Shown: one piece after another, positions 1-7,585 of the stretch
How the letters are laid out: every line of letters begins with the position of its first letter
Position numbering within the stretch: the stretch's first letter is position 1
From: SIG565 sp045540055
GTDB taxonomy: Bacteria > Bacillota > Clostridia > Oscillospirales > Acutalibacteraceae
Assembly: GCA_045540055.1 (NCBI GenBank)
Contig: JAZQGO010000013.1
Location: 1-20,027, forward strand
DNA length: 20,027 nucleotides
Direction of reading: 5' to 3'
Translations under genes and position numbers: made by a program
Notes under the pieces: generated by a model
Database searches by the model: none
The model's input: the letters and a program-made list of their open reading frames with translations, nothing else
What the model was told of the DNA's origin: nothing

Positions 1-275
1 TCTGCGGCTATAAGCCGCTGTTACTGGCTGGACTGAAAGTCCATCGAATAATCTGCCACTTGCAAGTGTGCCCCACTGCCGCATATACGGCAGTCCGCCT
101 CCATCTGATGAGGGAGGTGGATTTTTGCGAAGCAAAAAGACGGAGGGAGAGAAATATAATTATTACCGAACTACCCCTCAGTCAACTTCGTTGACAGTTT
201 CCCTGACTGCGGCGGGATTGCTCATCGGCAAAAGCCTCTTTGGAACCACCCGCTTAGTGCGTGTGGTTTTCGTTA
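1..275. repeat. Hairpin-rich noncoding dispersed repeat (left end outside window)
   Basis: No convincing gene lies in these bases. Several perfect or near-perfect short hairpins follow each other: 4-9/13-18, 75-81/88-94 (7 bp, loop 82-87), 95-102/113-120 (8 bp with one G-T), 122-128/132-138 (7 bp, GAA loop), 181-186/190-195 (6 bp, TTC loop) and 244-249/263-268. The succession resembles a noncoding, multi-hairpin dispersed repeat that I associate from memory with gut Clostridia; that recollection cannot be checked here. A frame open from 68 to 331 is read through these hairpins and looks spurious. The element starts before the window, so its full length and ends are unknown. Confidence 0.5.
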
Positions 276-279
276 TACA

Positions 280-319
280 AAAAACAAGCAGAAACAAAAT
301 TTTGTTTCTGCTTGTTTTT
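280..319 (-). terminator. Perfect 40-nt palindromic terminator of the minus-strand gene train
   Basis: Bases 280-299 are the exact reverse complement of 300-319, a 20-bp stem. The transketolase C-subunit stop codon is at 321-323, so the hairpin starts immediately after the gene. Both edges carry A or T runs, so it could also stop plus-strand transcription coming from the repeat on its left. The family is the intrinsic (Rho-independent) terminator. The stem is A/T-rich with a short G/C-containing middle. Confidence 0.85.
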
Positions 320-320
320 C

Positions 321-1268
321 TTATTTTTTAAGCACTACTGCCTTTTTAGCAGCTGCAGCGATGTCTTTAGCTCTGAAGCCGTACTCATCAAGAAGTGTAG
401 CGGCAGGACCCGATTTACCGTATGCATCCTGCATTGCTATCTTAATCATTGGCACGGGACATTCCTCGGTAACAAGGTCGGCAACGGCTGAGCCGAGACC
501 ACCAACAACTGAATGCTCCTCAGCGGTAACAATTACGCCTGTCTCCTTTGCCGCTTTAATTACAGCCTCTTTATCGAGCGGCTTGATGGTAGACATATTT
601 ATAATGCGAGCGTTTATGCCTTCTGCCTTTAAAAGTTCATAGGCTTCGAGTGCCTCTGCAACCATAAGACCTGTTGCGATAACGGTAACGTCGTTGCCCT
701 CTTTAAGAGTAACTGCCTTACCTATCTCAAATTTATAGTCATCGTCAAAAATTACGGGAACTGCCAGTCTGCCCAAGCGGATATATGAAGGATCCTCAAG
801 ACCGTATACAGCCTCAACAGCCTTTTCAGCCTCAACAGCATCGGCAGGGTTGATTATAACCATACCGGGAATTGTACGCATTAAGGCGATATCCTCGTTA
901 CACTGGTGTGTTGCACCATCCTCACCAACCGATATGCCGGCGTGGGTTGCGCAAATCTTAACGTTTAGATGCGGATAACCGATTGAGTTACGAATCTGCT
1001 CGTAAGCACGGCCTATAGCAAACATTGCGAAAGAGCTTGCAAAAACCTTTTTGCCTGTAGCGGCAACGCCAGCGGCGATGCTCATCATATTTTGCTCTGC
1101 TATACCACAGTTATAAAATCTGTCAGGGAACTCTTTTTTGAATGCGCCCGATTTGGTCGCGGCGGCTAAGTCGGCGTCCATAACAATGAAATCGTCGTAC
1201 TTTTTACCGAGCTTTATAAGACCCGAACCGTAGCCCTCACGGGTAGCCTTTTTAATTACTTCTGCCAT
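321..1268 (-). CDS. Transketolase, C-terminal subunit (split transketolase)
   Basis: This is the second half of a two-polypeptide transketolase. With its partner it moves two-carbon ketol units between sugar phosphates in the non-oxidative pentose phosphate pathway, using thiamine diphosphate, in the cytoplasm. The 315-residue product holds the pyrimidine-binding domain, including the NCGIAEQN segment with the conserved Glu expected to contact the cofactor, followed by the C-terminal transketolase domain from about residue 190. The start is placed at the ATG at 1268 because AAGGAG lies about 8 nt upstream. A GTG three codons earlier overlaps that ribosome site and is less likely. The gene follows the N-terminal subunit after 12 nt, so the two are surely co-translated. 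DXP synthase is related, but the split layout and the lengths fit transketolase better. Confidence 0.93.
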   Translation of the reverse strand: MAEVIKKATREGYGSGLIKLGKKYDDFIVMDADLAAATKSGAFKKEFPDRFYNCGIAEQNMMSIAAGVAATGKKVFASSFAMFAIGRAYEQIRNSIGYPHLNVKICATHAGISVGEDGATHQCNEDIALMRTIPGMVIINPADAVEAEKAVEAVYGLEDPSYIRLGRLAVPVIFDDDYKFEIGKAVTLKEGNDVTVIATGLMVAEALEAYELLKAEGINARIINMSTIKPLDKEAVIKAAKETGVIVTAEEHSVVGGLGSAVADLVTEECPVPMIKIAMQDAYGKSGPAATLLDEYGFRAKDIAAAAKKAVVLKK

Positions 1269-1280
1269 TGTTATCACTCC

Positions 1281-2120
1281 TTACTTTAAAGCCTCAAGCT
1301 GTTTATTAAGCTCGTCCATAGCGGCTGCAGCCTGCTCATCATTAGGAGCAACACCGTGCCAGTTAACCTGATTTTCCATAAACGAAACGCCCTTACCCTT
1401 AACGGTGTTGGCGATAATTGCGGTAGGCTTACCCTTAACGGTCTCGGCCTCTTTCAGTGCTGCCTCAATAGCGGCAAAATCGTGACCGTCAATGGTAATT
1501 ACGTGCCAATTGAATGCCTCGAACTTCTTATCAAGGGGCTTTGGCGAGTTAACCTCGTCAACTGTACCGTCAATTTGAAGATTATTAAGGTCGAGGAAAG
1601 CAACGAGGTTATCAAGCTTTTTGTTGGCGGCAAACATTGCTGCCTCCCAAACCTGACCCTCTTCACTTTCACCATCACCAAGTACGGTATATACTCTATA
1701 ATCATTGCCAAAATGTTTTGACGATAAAGCCATACCAACAGCGCAGGAAATACCCTGACCGAGTGAGCCGGTTGACATATCAACACCGGGGATGTTCTTC
1801 ATATCGGGGTGACCCTGTAAAATAGAATCGGGCTTACGCAGGGTCTTTATTAAATCGGTTGAGAAAAATCCACGCTCTGCAAGTGTCGCATAAAGCGCAG
1901 GGGCCGCGTGTCCCTTTGAAAGTACAAAGCGGTCACGGTTTTCCATTTTAGGATTTTTCGGGTCGATGTTCATTTGCTTAAAATACAGATAGGTTAAAAT
2001 ATCTGCGCAGGAAAGAGAACCGCCCGGATGACCTGCCTTTGCGGCGTGGGTACCCTCGATGATTCCCATTCTTACCTTGCAAGCTACTTGCTTTAAGGTT
2101 TTTTCGGTTAAAGAGTCCAT
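1281..2120 (-). CDS. Transketolase, N-terminal subunit (split transketolase)
   Basis: This is the thiamine-diphosphate (pyrophosphate-binding) half of transketolase, 279 residues. Visible motifs are HPGGS near residue 31, the SKGHAAPALY segment near 69-78, and the ThDP/Mg motif that begins GDGESEEG at 148 and ends with the NN pair at 179-180. Full-length transketolases are about 650 residues. Here the two halves (279 + 315) are separate genes, as in many Clostridia and archaea. The ATG at 2120 is preceded by AAGGAAGGA about 7 nt upstream. It lies 15 nt after the pseudouridine synthase stop, at the distal end of the minus-strand train. No promoter of its own is evident in that gap. Confidence 0.94.
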   Translation of the reverse strand: MDSLTEKTLKQVACKVRMGIIEGTHAAKAGHPGGSLSCADILTYLYFKQMNIDPKNPKMENRDRFVLSKGHAAPALYATLAERGFFSTDLIKTLRKPDSILQGHPDMKNIPGVDMSTGSLGQGISCAVGMALSSKHFGNDYRVYTVLGDGESEEGQVWEAAMFAANKKLDNLVAFLDLNNLQIDGTVDEVNSPKPLDKKFEAFNWHVITIDGHDFAAIEAALKEAETVKGKPTAIIANTVKGKGVSFMENQVNWHGVAPNDEQAAAAMDELNKQLEALK

Positions 2121-2135
2121 TTTTTTCTTCCTTCC

Positions 2136-3041
2136 TTATATATTCACTTTATCTAAAAATGAATTAAAATACTGTGGTAATTCGCTGTCAAACTCCATAT
2201 ATTCGCGAGTCTTTGGATGAATAAAGCCTATTTTTTTAGCATGCAGGCACTGACCATGGAGTCCTTTTACGACATTTCTCGGTCCGTAAACCTCATCACC
2301 CGCAACAGCGTGACCGATATATGCCATATGCACCCTTATTTGATGGGTGCGTCCCGTTTCGAGTCGCAGTCGCACGTGGGTAAAATCACCAAATCTTTGC
2401 AGGACGGTATAGTGTGTAACAGCGTTTTTTGAGTTTTGCGCCGTCACCGCCATCTGCTTACGCTTCACGGGGTGTCTACCAATCGGTGCATCAATGCTGC
2501 CATTATCCGCCTTTATGTTGCCATGCACGACCGCCTCATATTCGCGTGTAAAGGAATGCTCCTTTATCTGCTCGGCAAGAAACGCATGTGCCGCATCATT
2601 CTTTGCAACAATTAAAAGTCCGCTTGTATCCTTATCTATTCGGTGAACTATACCGGGTCGCATAACACCGTTAATTCCCGAAAGTCTACCCTCGCAGTGA
2701 AATAGAAGGGCATTAACAAGGGTGTTATCAAGGTTACCTGCGGCAGGGTGAACAACCATACCCTTCGGCTTATTTACAACAATCAGGTCACAGTCCTCGT
2801 AAACTATGTCGAGTGGGATGTCCTGCGGCTCCAAATCAAGTGCGACGGGGTCGGGAATATTAACAACAATTTGGTCTCCCGTTTTTACCTTATAGCTCTT
2901 TTGCGGCACCAGTCCGTTCACCGTAATATTGCCGTGGGTAAGCAGGCTTGTTGCACGCGAACGGGTAATATCGGTGTTTTCCGCAACAAAAGCATCTATT
3001 CGCTTATTGTTTTCCTTAGCCTCAAGGGTTATTATCTGCAT
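2136..3041 (-). CDS. RluA-family 23S rRNA/tRNA pseudouridine synthase (RluD-like, YlyB position)
   Basis: This enzyme isomerises uridine to pseudouridine in structured RNA. Residues about 13-60 form an S4 RNA-binding domain (RIDAFVAEN through the VKTGD segment). The catalytic domain holds HRIDKDTSG at 133-141, with Asp136 as the expected catalytic residue. The length (301) is normal for RluD-type proteins with an S4 domain. The start overlaps the end of lspA by 20 nt, with AAAGG about 6 nt upstream of the ATG. In Bacillus subtilis the gene after lspA is ylyB, an RluA-family member, so this is the syntenic counterpart. Whether its target is the RluD site of 23S rRNA cannot be read from the sequence. 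Confidence 0.92.
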   Translation of the reverse strand: MQIITLEAKENNKRIDAFVAENTDITRSRATSLLTHGNITVNGLVPQKSYKVKTGDQIVVNIPDPVALDLEPQDIPLDIVYEDCDLIVVNKPKGMVVHPAAGNLDNTLVNALLFHCEGRLSGINGVMRPGIVHRIDKDTSGLLIVAKNDAAHAFLAEQIKEHSFTREYEAVVHGNIKADNGSIDAPIGRHPVKRKQMAVTAQNSKNAVTHYTVLQRFGDFTHVRLRLETGRTHQIRVHMAYIGHAVAGDEVYGPRNVVKGLHGQCLHAKKIGFIHPKTREYMEFDSELPQYFNSFLDKVNI

Positions 3042-3528
3042 TTGCCTTTCCCTTTTTCTCTTTAATTTCGTCTATCCATTCCTTCAAGAAATGTATTATC
3101 AATAAGCCGCAGCCTATAACAATGGCACAGTCGGCAATATTGAACACGGGGAAATCGCGCCAAAAATCAAACTGTAGAAAGTCCACTACAAGTCCGTTTC
3201 TAAAAAGGCGGTCAAGCATATTGCCTACTCCACCTGCGAGAACCAGACTGATTGCCCAGAAATAAAGCGGCTGACGCTTGGCCTTAACGGCAAGAATATA
3301 GATACACGCAATCATAATCGCTATAGTTATCACAAGCAAAAACATCGTATTGCCCGAAAAAATACCCCAGGCACCGCCACCGTTTTGAATATAGGTTATG
3401 TTTATAAGACCTTTTATAAAGCCCTGTTGTTCAAAAAGTGTAAAATTCTGAACTATATACGCCTTTGAAAGCTGGTCGGCAATTAAGCAGACAGCGGCGC
3501 ATACAATAGCCAAAATATAGGTAAGCAA
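3022..3528 (-). CDS. lspA: Lipoprotein signal peptidase II
   Basis: LspA cuts the signal peptide from diacylglyceryl-modified prolipoproteins in the membrane. The 168-residue protein has four hydrophobic segments (about 4-20, 61-80, 88-103, 131-148). It carries the family signatures ADQLSK (17-22), NGGGAWGIF (49-57), GNMLDR (102-107) and FNIAD (129-133). Asp106 and Asp133 are the expected aspartyl catalytic pair. The start is TTG at 3528, chosen because AAGGAG sits 8 nt upstream inside the last codons of divIVA (5-nt gap between genes). The C-terminus is a lysine-rich tail. In Bacillus, ileS lies between divIVA and lspA; here they are adjacent. Confidence 0.95.
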   Translation of the reverse strand: MLTYILAIVCAAVCLIADQLSKAYIVQNFTLFEQQGFIKGLINITYIQNGGGAWGIFSGNTMFLLVITIAIMIACIYILAVKAKRQPLYFWAISLVLAGGVGNMLDRLFRNGLVVDFLQFDFWRDFPVFNIADCAIVIGCGLLIIHFLKEWIDEIKEKKGKANADNNP

Positions 3529-3533
3529 AGCGA

Positions 3534-4424
3534 TTACTCCTTATTGTTACGGTTGAAAAAGCTGTTTGAGAAACCAAAATCATCGTCTTCGTCCGCATCC
3601 TCGTCATTTTCACTTACAGAGAAAATATCTATAGGTGCTGCCTGTGGGGCATTAACAACGAAGCCTGTCTGAACAGGTTCTTCCACATGTGCTTCTTCGG
3701 CTTCAGGCTCATCTGTTACTATTTCTTCGGCAGCCAATGCCTCGGCGATAGGCTCTATCTCAGGCTCTGCCTCGGTTTCGGGCACGAACTGAGCCATATT
3801 GGGTGTTTCATCAATAACCAAAGCCACTGCTTCGGCCGCACGCTCGGCATCCATAGCGATGCTGTCGGGCATATTGGCTATAAGCTCAATGTGCTTTTTA
3901 TACTGCTCCATAAGTTCATTTTTAAACGCGGCAACCTCAATCTTTATGCGGTCAAACAATGCCTGCTCGCGCTTAACTGCATCGGCAGTTGCCGCCTCAA
4001 CAGCCTCTTTTTTCTTCATCGCTACCTCGGTGTCGAGGGCAAGCTTATGCTCAGCAGCCTGCTTTTTCTCGTTAAATTTGGCATCGAAATCGTAAAGCAT
4101 ATTCTTTGCTTCCTCGGTTGCCTTTTCGGCATTAGACTTTGCCTCTAAAACTATTGCCTCTGCCTGAGTTCTGGCATCGGCAACGATTTTATCTGCCAAC
4201 TGCTGAGCGCTCAGCAGTACATTCTGAAGTGAGCCCTGAGAATCCTTTAATTGAGCAATTTCTGCGGTTAATTCATCTATTTTTGCCTGAGCGTTTTTAG
4301 CAAAGGATTCATAATTTCTATAATCATCCTCTACCGAATCAAGAAAGGTATCGACCTCTTCCTGCTTGTAGCCGCTCATAGATTTTGAAAACTTAACCTC
4401 TCTTACGTCATTTGCACTTAACAT
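3534..4424 (-). CDS. divIVA: DivIVA-domain cell division / polarity protein
   Basis: DivIVA proteins bind curved membrane at septa and poles and organise division or peptidoglycan synthesis. The N-terminal 40 residues (VREVKFSKSMSGYKQEEVDTF) match the membrane-binding DivIVA domain. Residues about 35-200 are strongly heptad-like, Ala/Glu/Lys/Gln-rich coiled coil. From about 210 the chain is acidic and low-complexity (many Glu/Ala), and it ends in an Asn-rich tip. At 296 residues it is longer than the Bacillus protein (about 164), which is common in Clostridia. The ATG at 4424 has GGAGG 7 nt upstream. Its stop codon adjoins the lspA ribosome site. The sepF-ylmH-divIVA neighbourhood supports a septal role. 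Confidence 0.93.
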   Translation of the reverse strand: MLSANDVREVKFSKSMSGYKQEEVDTFLDSVEDDYRNYESFAKNAQAKIDELTAEIAQLKDSQGSLQNVLLSAQQLADKIVADARTQAEAIVLEAKSNAEKATEEAKNMLYDFDAKFNEKKQAAEHKLALDTEVAMKKKEAVEAATADAVKREQALFDRIKIEVAAFKNELMEQYKKHIELIANMPDSIAMDAERAAEAVALVIDETPNMAQFVPETEAEPEIEPIAEALAAEEIVTDEPEAEEAHVEEPVQTGFVVNAPQAAPIDIFSVSENDEDADEDDDFGFSNSFFNRNNKE

Positions 4425-4447
4425 AAAAAATCCTCCAAAATATAAAA

Positions 4448-5179
4448 TTAAATGTATTTCTCTACAGTAATAATGCTTCTGCCCTTACGGGTTACGCCAT
4501 CCACCGACGTTATATCGTATTTACCGTATCCGCGCACCGTCAATTTATCACCTGCGCTAACGGTTTTAGTAGCCTTTTCGGTAATGATAGAATTGAGCAT
4601 AACTTTTCCGTCCCTTAAAAGCTCGTCAGCGCCGTTTCGTGAAACGCAACACAGAGCTGCCACAACACAGTCAAGCCGAAGTGACGAGACGGTGTAACTG
4701 CCGCTTACCCTTTTGGAAGCGTTTGGCAATTCACCCTCGATGCCAAGGCTTGCCGTAACACCGACTCTGCCAACCGTTTCTATCTGGTTTATGACGTACT
4801 TTGAGATTTCCTCAGTTAGAAAGACAACGGCTCTACCGTCCGTTATCAGTATATCGCCCACCGTTTCACGCTTGATACCGAGCGACATAAGAGCACCCAA
4901 AAAATCCTTGTGCGCCAATAAATCACTCTTTCGGTATTTAAAAGTAAGCGCCGTTATGGGAAAGTCTATATCGTCCCTTTCTAACCACTCGGGATAAACG
5001 CATAAAAAGGTGCGCTCGGCATTATCATAACCGCCATAGAGAAAAGCGCTTTTATTTGCCGCAGCGAGTGCTACCGACGCCTCTTCCTCGCGCAAAAAGC
5101 CAAGGAATTGAGCGGTGCCGTCATTCTCGGCACGATACATCATATCGTGAACGCGCGAAACAATTATATCGCTTTCCAT
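4448..5179 (-). CDS. ylmH: YlmH family S4-domain RNA-binding protein
   Basis: This is a 243-residue protein with the YlmH layout. An N-terminal region includes LGFLREEEA and LTFKYRKSDLLAHKDFLGAL, a middle part runs around GIKRETVGDI, and a C-terminal S4 domain (about 165-225, including RLDCVVAALCCVSRNGADEL) ends in TRKGRSIITVEKYI. YlmH belongs to the sepF/divIVA cluster of Firmicutes. Its Bacillus homologue has been linked to ribosome-associated quality control, where S4 proteins help CAT or Ala tailing on the 50S subunit. There is no clear Shine-Dalgarno just before the ATG at 5179. The gene starts 4 nt after the sepF stop, so translation is probably coupled by reinitiation. Confidence 0.9.
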   Translation of the reverse strand: MESDIIVSRVHDMMYRAENDGTAQFLGFLREEEASVALAAANKSAFLYGGYDNAERTFLCVYPEWLERDDIDFPITALTFKYRKSDLLAHKDFLGALMSLGIKRETVGDILITDGRAVVFLTEEISKYVINQIETVGRVGVTASLGIEGELPNASKRVSGSYTVSSLRLDCVVAALCCVSRNGADELLRDGKVMLNSIITEKATKTVSAGDKLTVRGYGKYDITSVDGVTRKGRSIITVEKYI

Positions 5180-5183
5180 TTAT

Positions 5184-5627
5184 TTAGCGCTGGTCGTAGT
5201 CTTCCATCATTAGTTCGCCCATAATGTCAACGTCACCGGGCACTATCATAAAGGTGCTGTTAGCAACCTTGCGAATGCTACCCTTGTTTGCATAGGTAAC
5301 ACCGCTTATAAAGTCAATAATTCTTCTTGATGTCTCGCGATTAGCAACCTCAAGGTTTAAAACAACGCTCTTCTTAGCGTTAAGATGATCAGCAATCATC
5401 GTAACATCATCAAAATGGTCGGGCTTTACAATTACTACCTGCATCTGTGTTTGTACATTTCCTCCGTTTTTATTTTTGCGCTCAGCCTGAAAGATTGCGG
5501 GTTGTTTTTTCTTCTGCGGTGCCTCGTAATAGGTTTCCTCATTAGCCGCAGTTTCCTCAGCGGGCTCGTCCTCGTATACATCTTCACCTATTCCCATAAA
5601 ATTCTTAAGATTGTCCCATGCGCCCAT
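5184..5627 (-). CDS. sepF: SepF, FtsZ-associated division protein
   Basis: SepF bundles FtsZ and tethers it to the membrane. The 147-residue product begins with an amphipathic N-terminal stretch (MGAWDNLKNFMGIG) suited to membrane insertion. An acidic and Gln/Lys-rich linker follows to about residue 60. The SepF core then runs from about 63 to 138, including VVIVKPDHFDDVTMIADHL, VVLNLEVANRE, and RRIIDFISG, and ending STFMIVPGDVDI. The ATG at 5627 has AAAGGAG 8 nt upstream. It lies 16 nt downstream of the YggS/YlmE gene, the same order as ylmE-ylmF(sepF) in Bacillus. Confidence 0.95.
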   Translation of the reverse strand: MGAWDNLKNFMGIGEDVYEDEPAEETAANEETYYEAPQKKKQPAIFQAERKNKNGGNVQTQMQVVIVKPDHFDDVTMIADHLNAKKSVVLNLEVANRETSRRIIDFISGVTYANKGSIRKVANSTFMIVPGDVDIMGELMMEDYDQR

Positions 5628-5643
5628 TTTTATAACTCCTTTA

Positions 5644-6357
5644 TTACAAATTATAATTTCTTGCTCCGAAAAGTGCGGTACCTATTCTAACCATATTTGC
5701 ACCGCATTCAACGGCTATATCATAGTCGTCCGACATACCCATTGAGAGTATCTCTATATTATTATATAATTTTTTATCACGTATTTCAATAAACAGTTTA
5801 TACATTTCGTCAAAATATTTACGTGTTTGCTCTTTTTTTTCACAAATTGGGGGAATTGTCATAAGTCCCCTCACACAAATGCCCTCAATTTCACGCATTT
5901 GCTCTATGGCTGAAGCAACTTCTGACGGGCTAAAGCCCGACTTGCTTTCTTCACCGCCGATATTTACCTCAACCAAAATATCGGTAACAATATCCTTTTT
6001 GAGTGATACCTTGCCGATTTCACGGGCAAGCTTTATGGAATGGACCGACTGAATAAGCTCTACCCTGCCGACAATATCCTTAACCTTGTTGGTTTGAAGA
6101 TGACCTATAAAATGACGGTGAACATTCTGAGAAACCTCATCGTTTTTTGACAAAAACTCCTGCACCCTGTTTTCGCCGATATATTCGACGCCCTGCTCTA
6201 TAGCGTAGTTTATAAAGTCGGCATCGACGGTTTTGGTGGCCGCAAGCAGCATAATATCCTCATATTTTCTGCCCGACCTCTCGGCCGCCGCCGCTATTTT
6301 TTGTTTAATTTCCGCAAAATTTATATCAAACCTGTCAGTCAATGATTTTTCCGTCAT
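5644..6357 (-). CDS. YggS/YlmE family PLP homeostasis protein
   Basis: This is a cytoplasmic pyridoxal-phosphate-binding protein of the YggS/PROSC family, thought to buffer PLP and influence amino-acid pools rather than catalyse a known reaction. The 237-residue chain shows LLAATKTVDA with Lys42 as the expected PLP lysine. It also has GENRVQEF, HFIGHLQTNK, VEVNIGGEESKSGF, GLMTIPP and the phosphate-binding end SMGMSDDYDIAVECGANMVRIG. The start is set at the ATG at 6357, which AAAGGA precedes by about 10 nt. A TTG seven codons earlier lacks a site of its own. The gene overlaps the end of the HlyD-like gene by 23 nt. It corresponds to ylmE of the Bacillus division cluster. Confidence 0.93.
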   Translation of the reverse strand: MTEKSLTDRFDINFAEIKQKIAAAAERSGRKYEDIMLLAATKTVDADFINYAIEQGVEYIGENRVQEFLSKNDEVSQNVHRHFIGHLQTNKVKDIVGRVELIQSVHSIKLAREIGKVSLKKDIVTDILVEVNIGGEESKSGFSPSEVASAIEQMREIEGICVRGLMTIPPICEKKEQTRKYFDEMYKLFIEIRDKKLYNNIEILSMGMSDDYDIAVECGANMVRIGTALFGARNYNL

Positions 6358-7585
6358 AAATATTTTTTCCTTTAACAATAATTTCGTCGTAGATTCTCAG
6401 TGCACCGTCCTCGGCCTTTTCGGCACAGATTACGAAATCGGTACTTTTAGGTGAATACACTATTTCGACCGGCACAAACACCGCCGTCATTCCGCTTAAA
6501 GCGTAAACGCCGGTCTGTGAAACGGTTTTGGTAACACCGTTCTGGTCGGTGAGTTCTACCTCCTTCATTCTCAGCGCCTTATTGCTCACCTTAAGTCCGC
6601 TATAGTTTTTCTTAACTATGGTCATAGCGCCCGTGCGCATTGATGACAACTCGGCGCTCATCTGCTGACAACTGAGTATAACAACCGCCCTATCCTCATC
6701 CTTTGACATATTAACCCTTTCAACCGTAACACTGATTTCGGGGTTTGATTTAAGTGTCGTAAGTACCTTAAGGCTGTCACCAACCTTAAACTGCAAGGAG
6801 TCACTAATAGACACGCTCGCCGCTATATACCAGGTGTAATCTGAAACAAGCTTGCCGATGACGTTCTCTTTAGGCTGGCTATCGGGCTTTAGATTATCAA
6901 GAAACTCGGGTGTGATAGAGGATAGCTTCTTGGTTGTCAAAACATCCTCATACCCATCGGTTGAGGAAAGAAAATATCCTGATTTCGAGGACAACACCCT
7001 GCTTTGCGGCTGACCCGCGGCACTTTTCAGCGAATTATACTGTTTTTCAAGTGTGCTTAACTGCTCAGAAAAGTCTACCGCCTCGCCCGTAGCTATCTGC
7101 TTGCGATTGATAAGATTCAGAAGCTCTTCCTTAGAGGCGCCTATATTTGCGTAATAACCCGTAGAACATACACTGATTATATCATTGAGGTTATCAAAAA
7201 TTTTAGCGTTTATTGAATTTATATCTATTGCGTTGAGGTCATTATAGTCTTCAATTTCTTTAATATTATCTATCTCTTTTTTAACCGCATCCATCTGTGA
7301 AGCGGCAATAGACTGTGACTCACTAGCATAGATGTTGGCAATAACTCCTCCCGACGCTACCCTTTCACTGTCGTCTATTTCGAAGTGCATCGCACCCGAA
7401 GAGGAGCTGGTAATCAGCGATTCGTCCCGTATAAGCACACCCGTAACATCAATACCGTCGGTGGCGGTGTATTGCGTCACAATCTCGGTACTGATAGGAT
7501 TGTAAAAGGCGGCATAAAGCTGATAAATCACAAAAATAACCAGCACGGTTATAACTATACCGATGCTGAATCTGCCTTTACCCAT
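6335..7585 (-). CDS. HlyD-like membrane-anchored protein of the sepF cluster
   Basis: This is a 416-residue protein with one N-terminal transmembrane helix (about 8-26) and a large outside portion. A barrel-sandwich half motif lies around residues 48-90 (TGVLIRDESLITSSSSGAMH, then VASGGVIANIYA). A helical, coiled-coil-like region spans about 95-200, and a second beta-rich half runs to the C-terminus. That is the layout of HlyD/periplasmic-adaptor-like proteins. No ABC transporter or outer partner is nearby, so an export role is not supported by context. The conserved position just before ylmE-sepF suggests an envelope or division job instead. AAAGGAG lies 9 nt before the ATG, and the gene overlaps miaA by 8 nt. 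The exact function is unknown. Confidence 0.8.
   Translation of the reverse strand: MGKGRFSIGIVITVLVIFVIYQLYAAFYNPISTEIVTQYTATDGIDVTGVLIRDESLITSSSSGAMHFEIDDSERVASGGVIANIYASESQSIAASQMDAVKKEIDNIKEIEDYNDLNAIDINSINAKIFDNLNDIISVCSTGYYANIGASKEELLNLINRKQIATGEAVDFSEQLSTLEKQYNSLKSAAGQPQSRVLSSKSGYFLSSTDGYEDVLTTKKLSSITPEFLDNLKPDSQPKENVIGKLVSDYTWYIAASVSISDSLQFKVGDSLKVLTTLKSNPEISVTVERVNMSKDEDRAVVILSCQQMSAELSSMRTGAMTIVKKNYSGLKVSNKALRMKEVELTDQNGVTKTVSQTGVYALSGMTAVFVPVEIVYSPKSTDFVICAEKAEDGALRIYDEIIVKGKNIYDGKIID

Noticed and set aside
68..331. 87-codon plus-strand frame at the left edge
   Set aside because: It is read straight through six hairpins and into the terminator palindrome, with unusual composition and no ribosome site.
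1269..1277. GTG start for the transketolase C subunit three codons upstream
   Set aside because: The GTG is part of the AAGGAGTG ribosome site that correctly serves the ATG at 1268.
3687..4148. Long plus-strand frames inside divIVA, and similar ones in mutS, mutL and miaA
   Set aside because: They are antisense shadows of strongly supported genes, without ribosome sites or recognisable domains.
6358..6378. TTG start for the YggS/YlmE gene seven codons upstream
   Set aside because: The AAAGGA site lies between this TTG and the ATG at 6357, so it can serve only the ATG.
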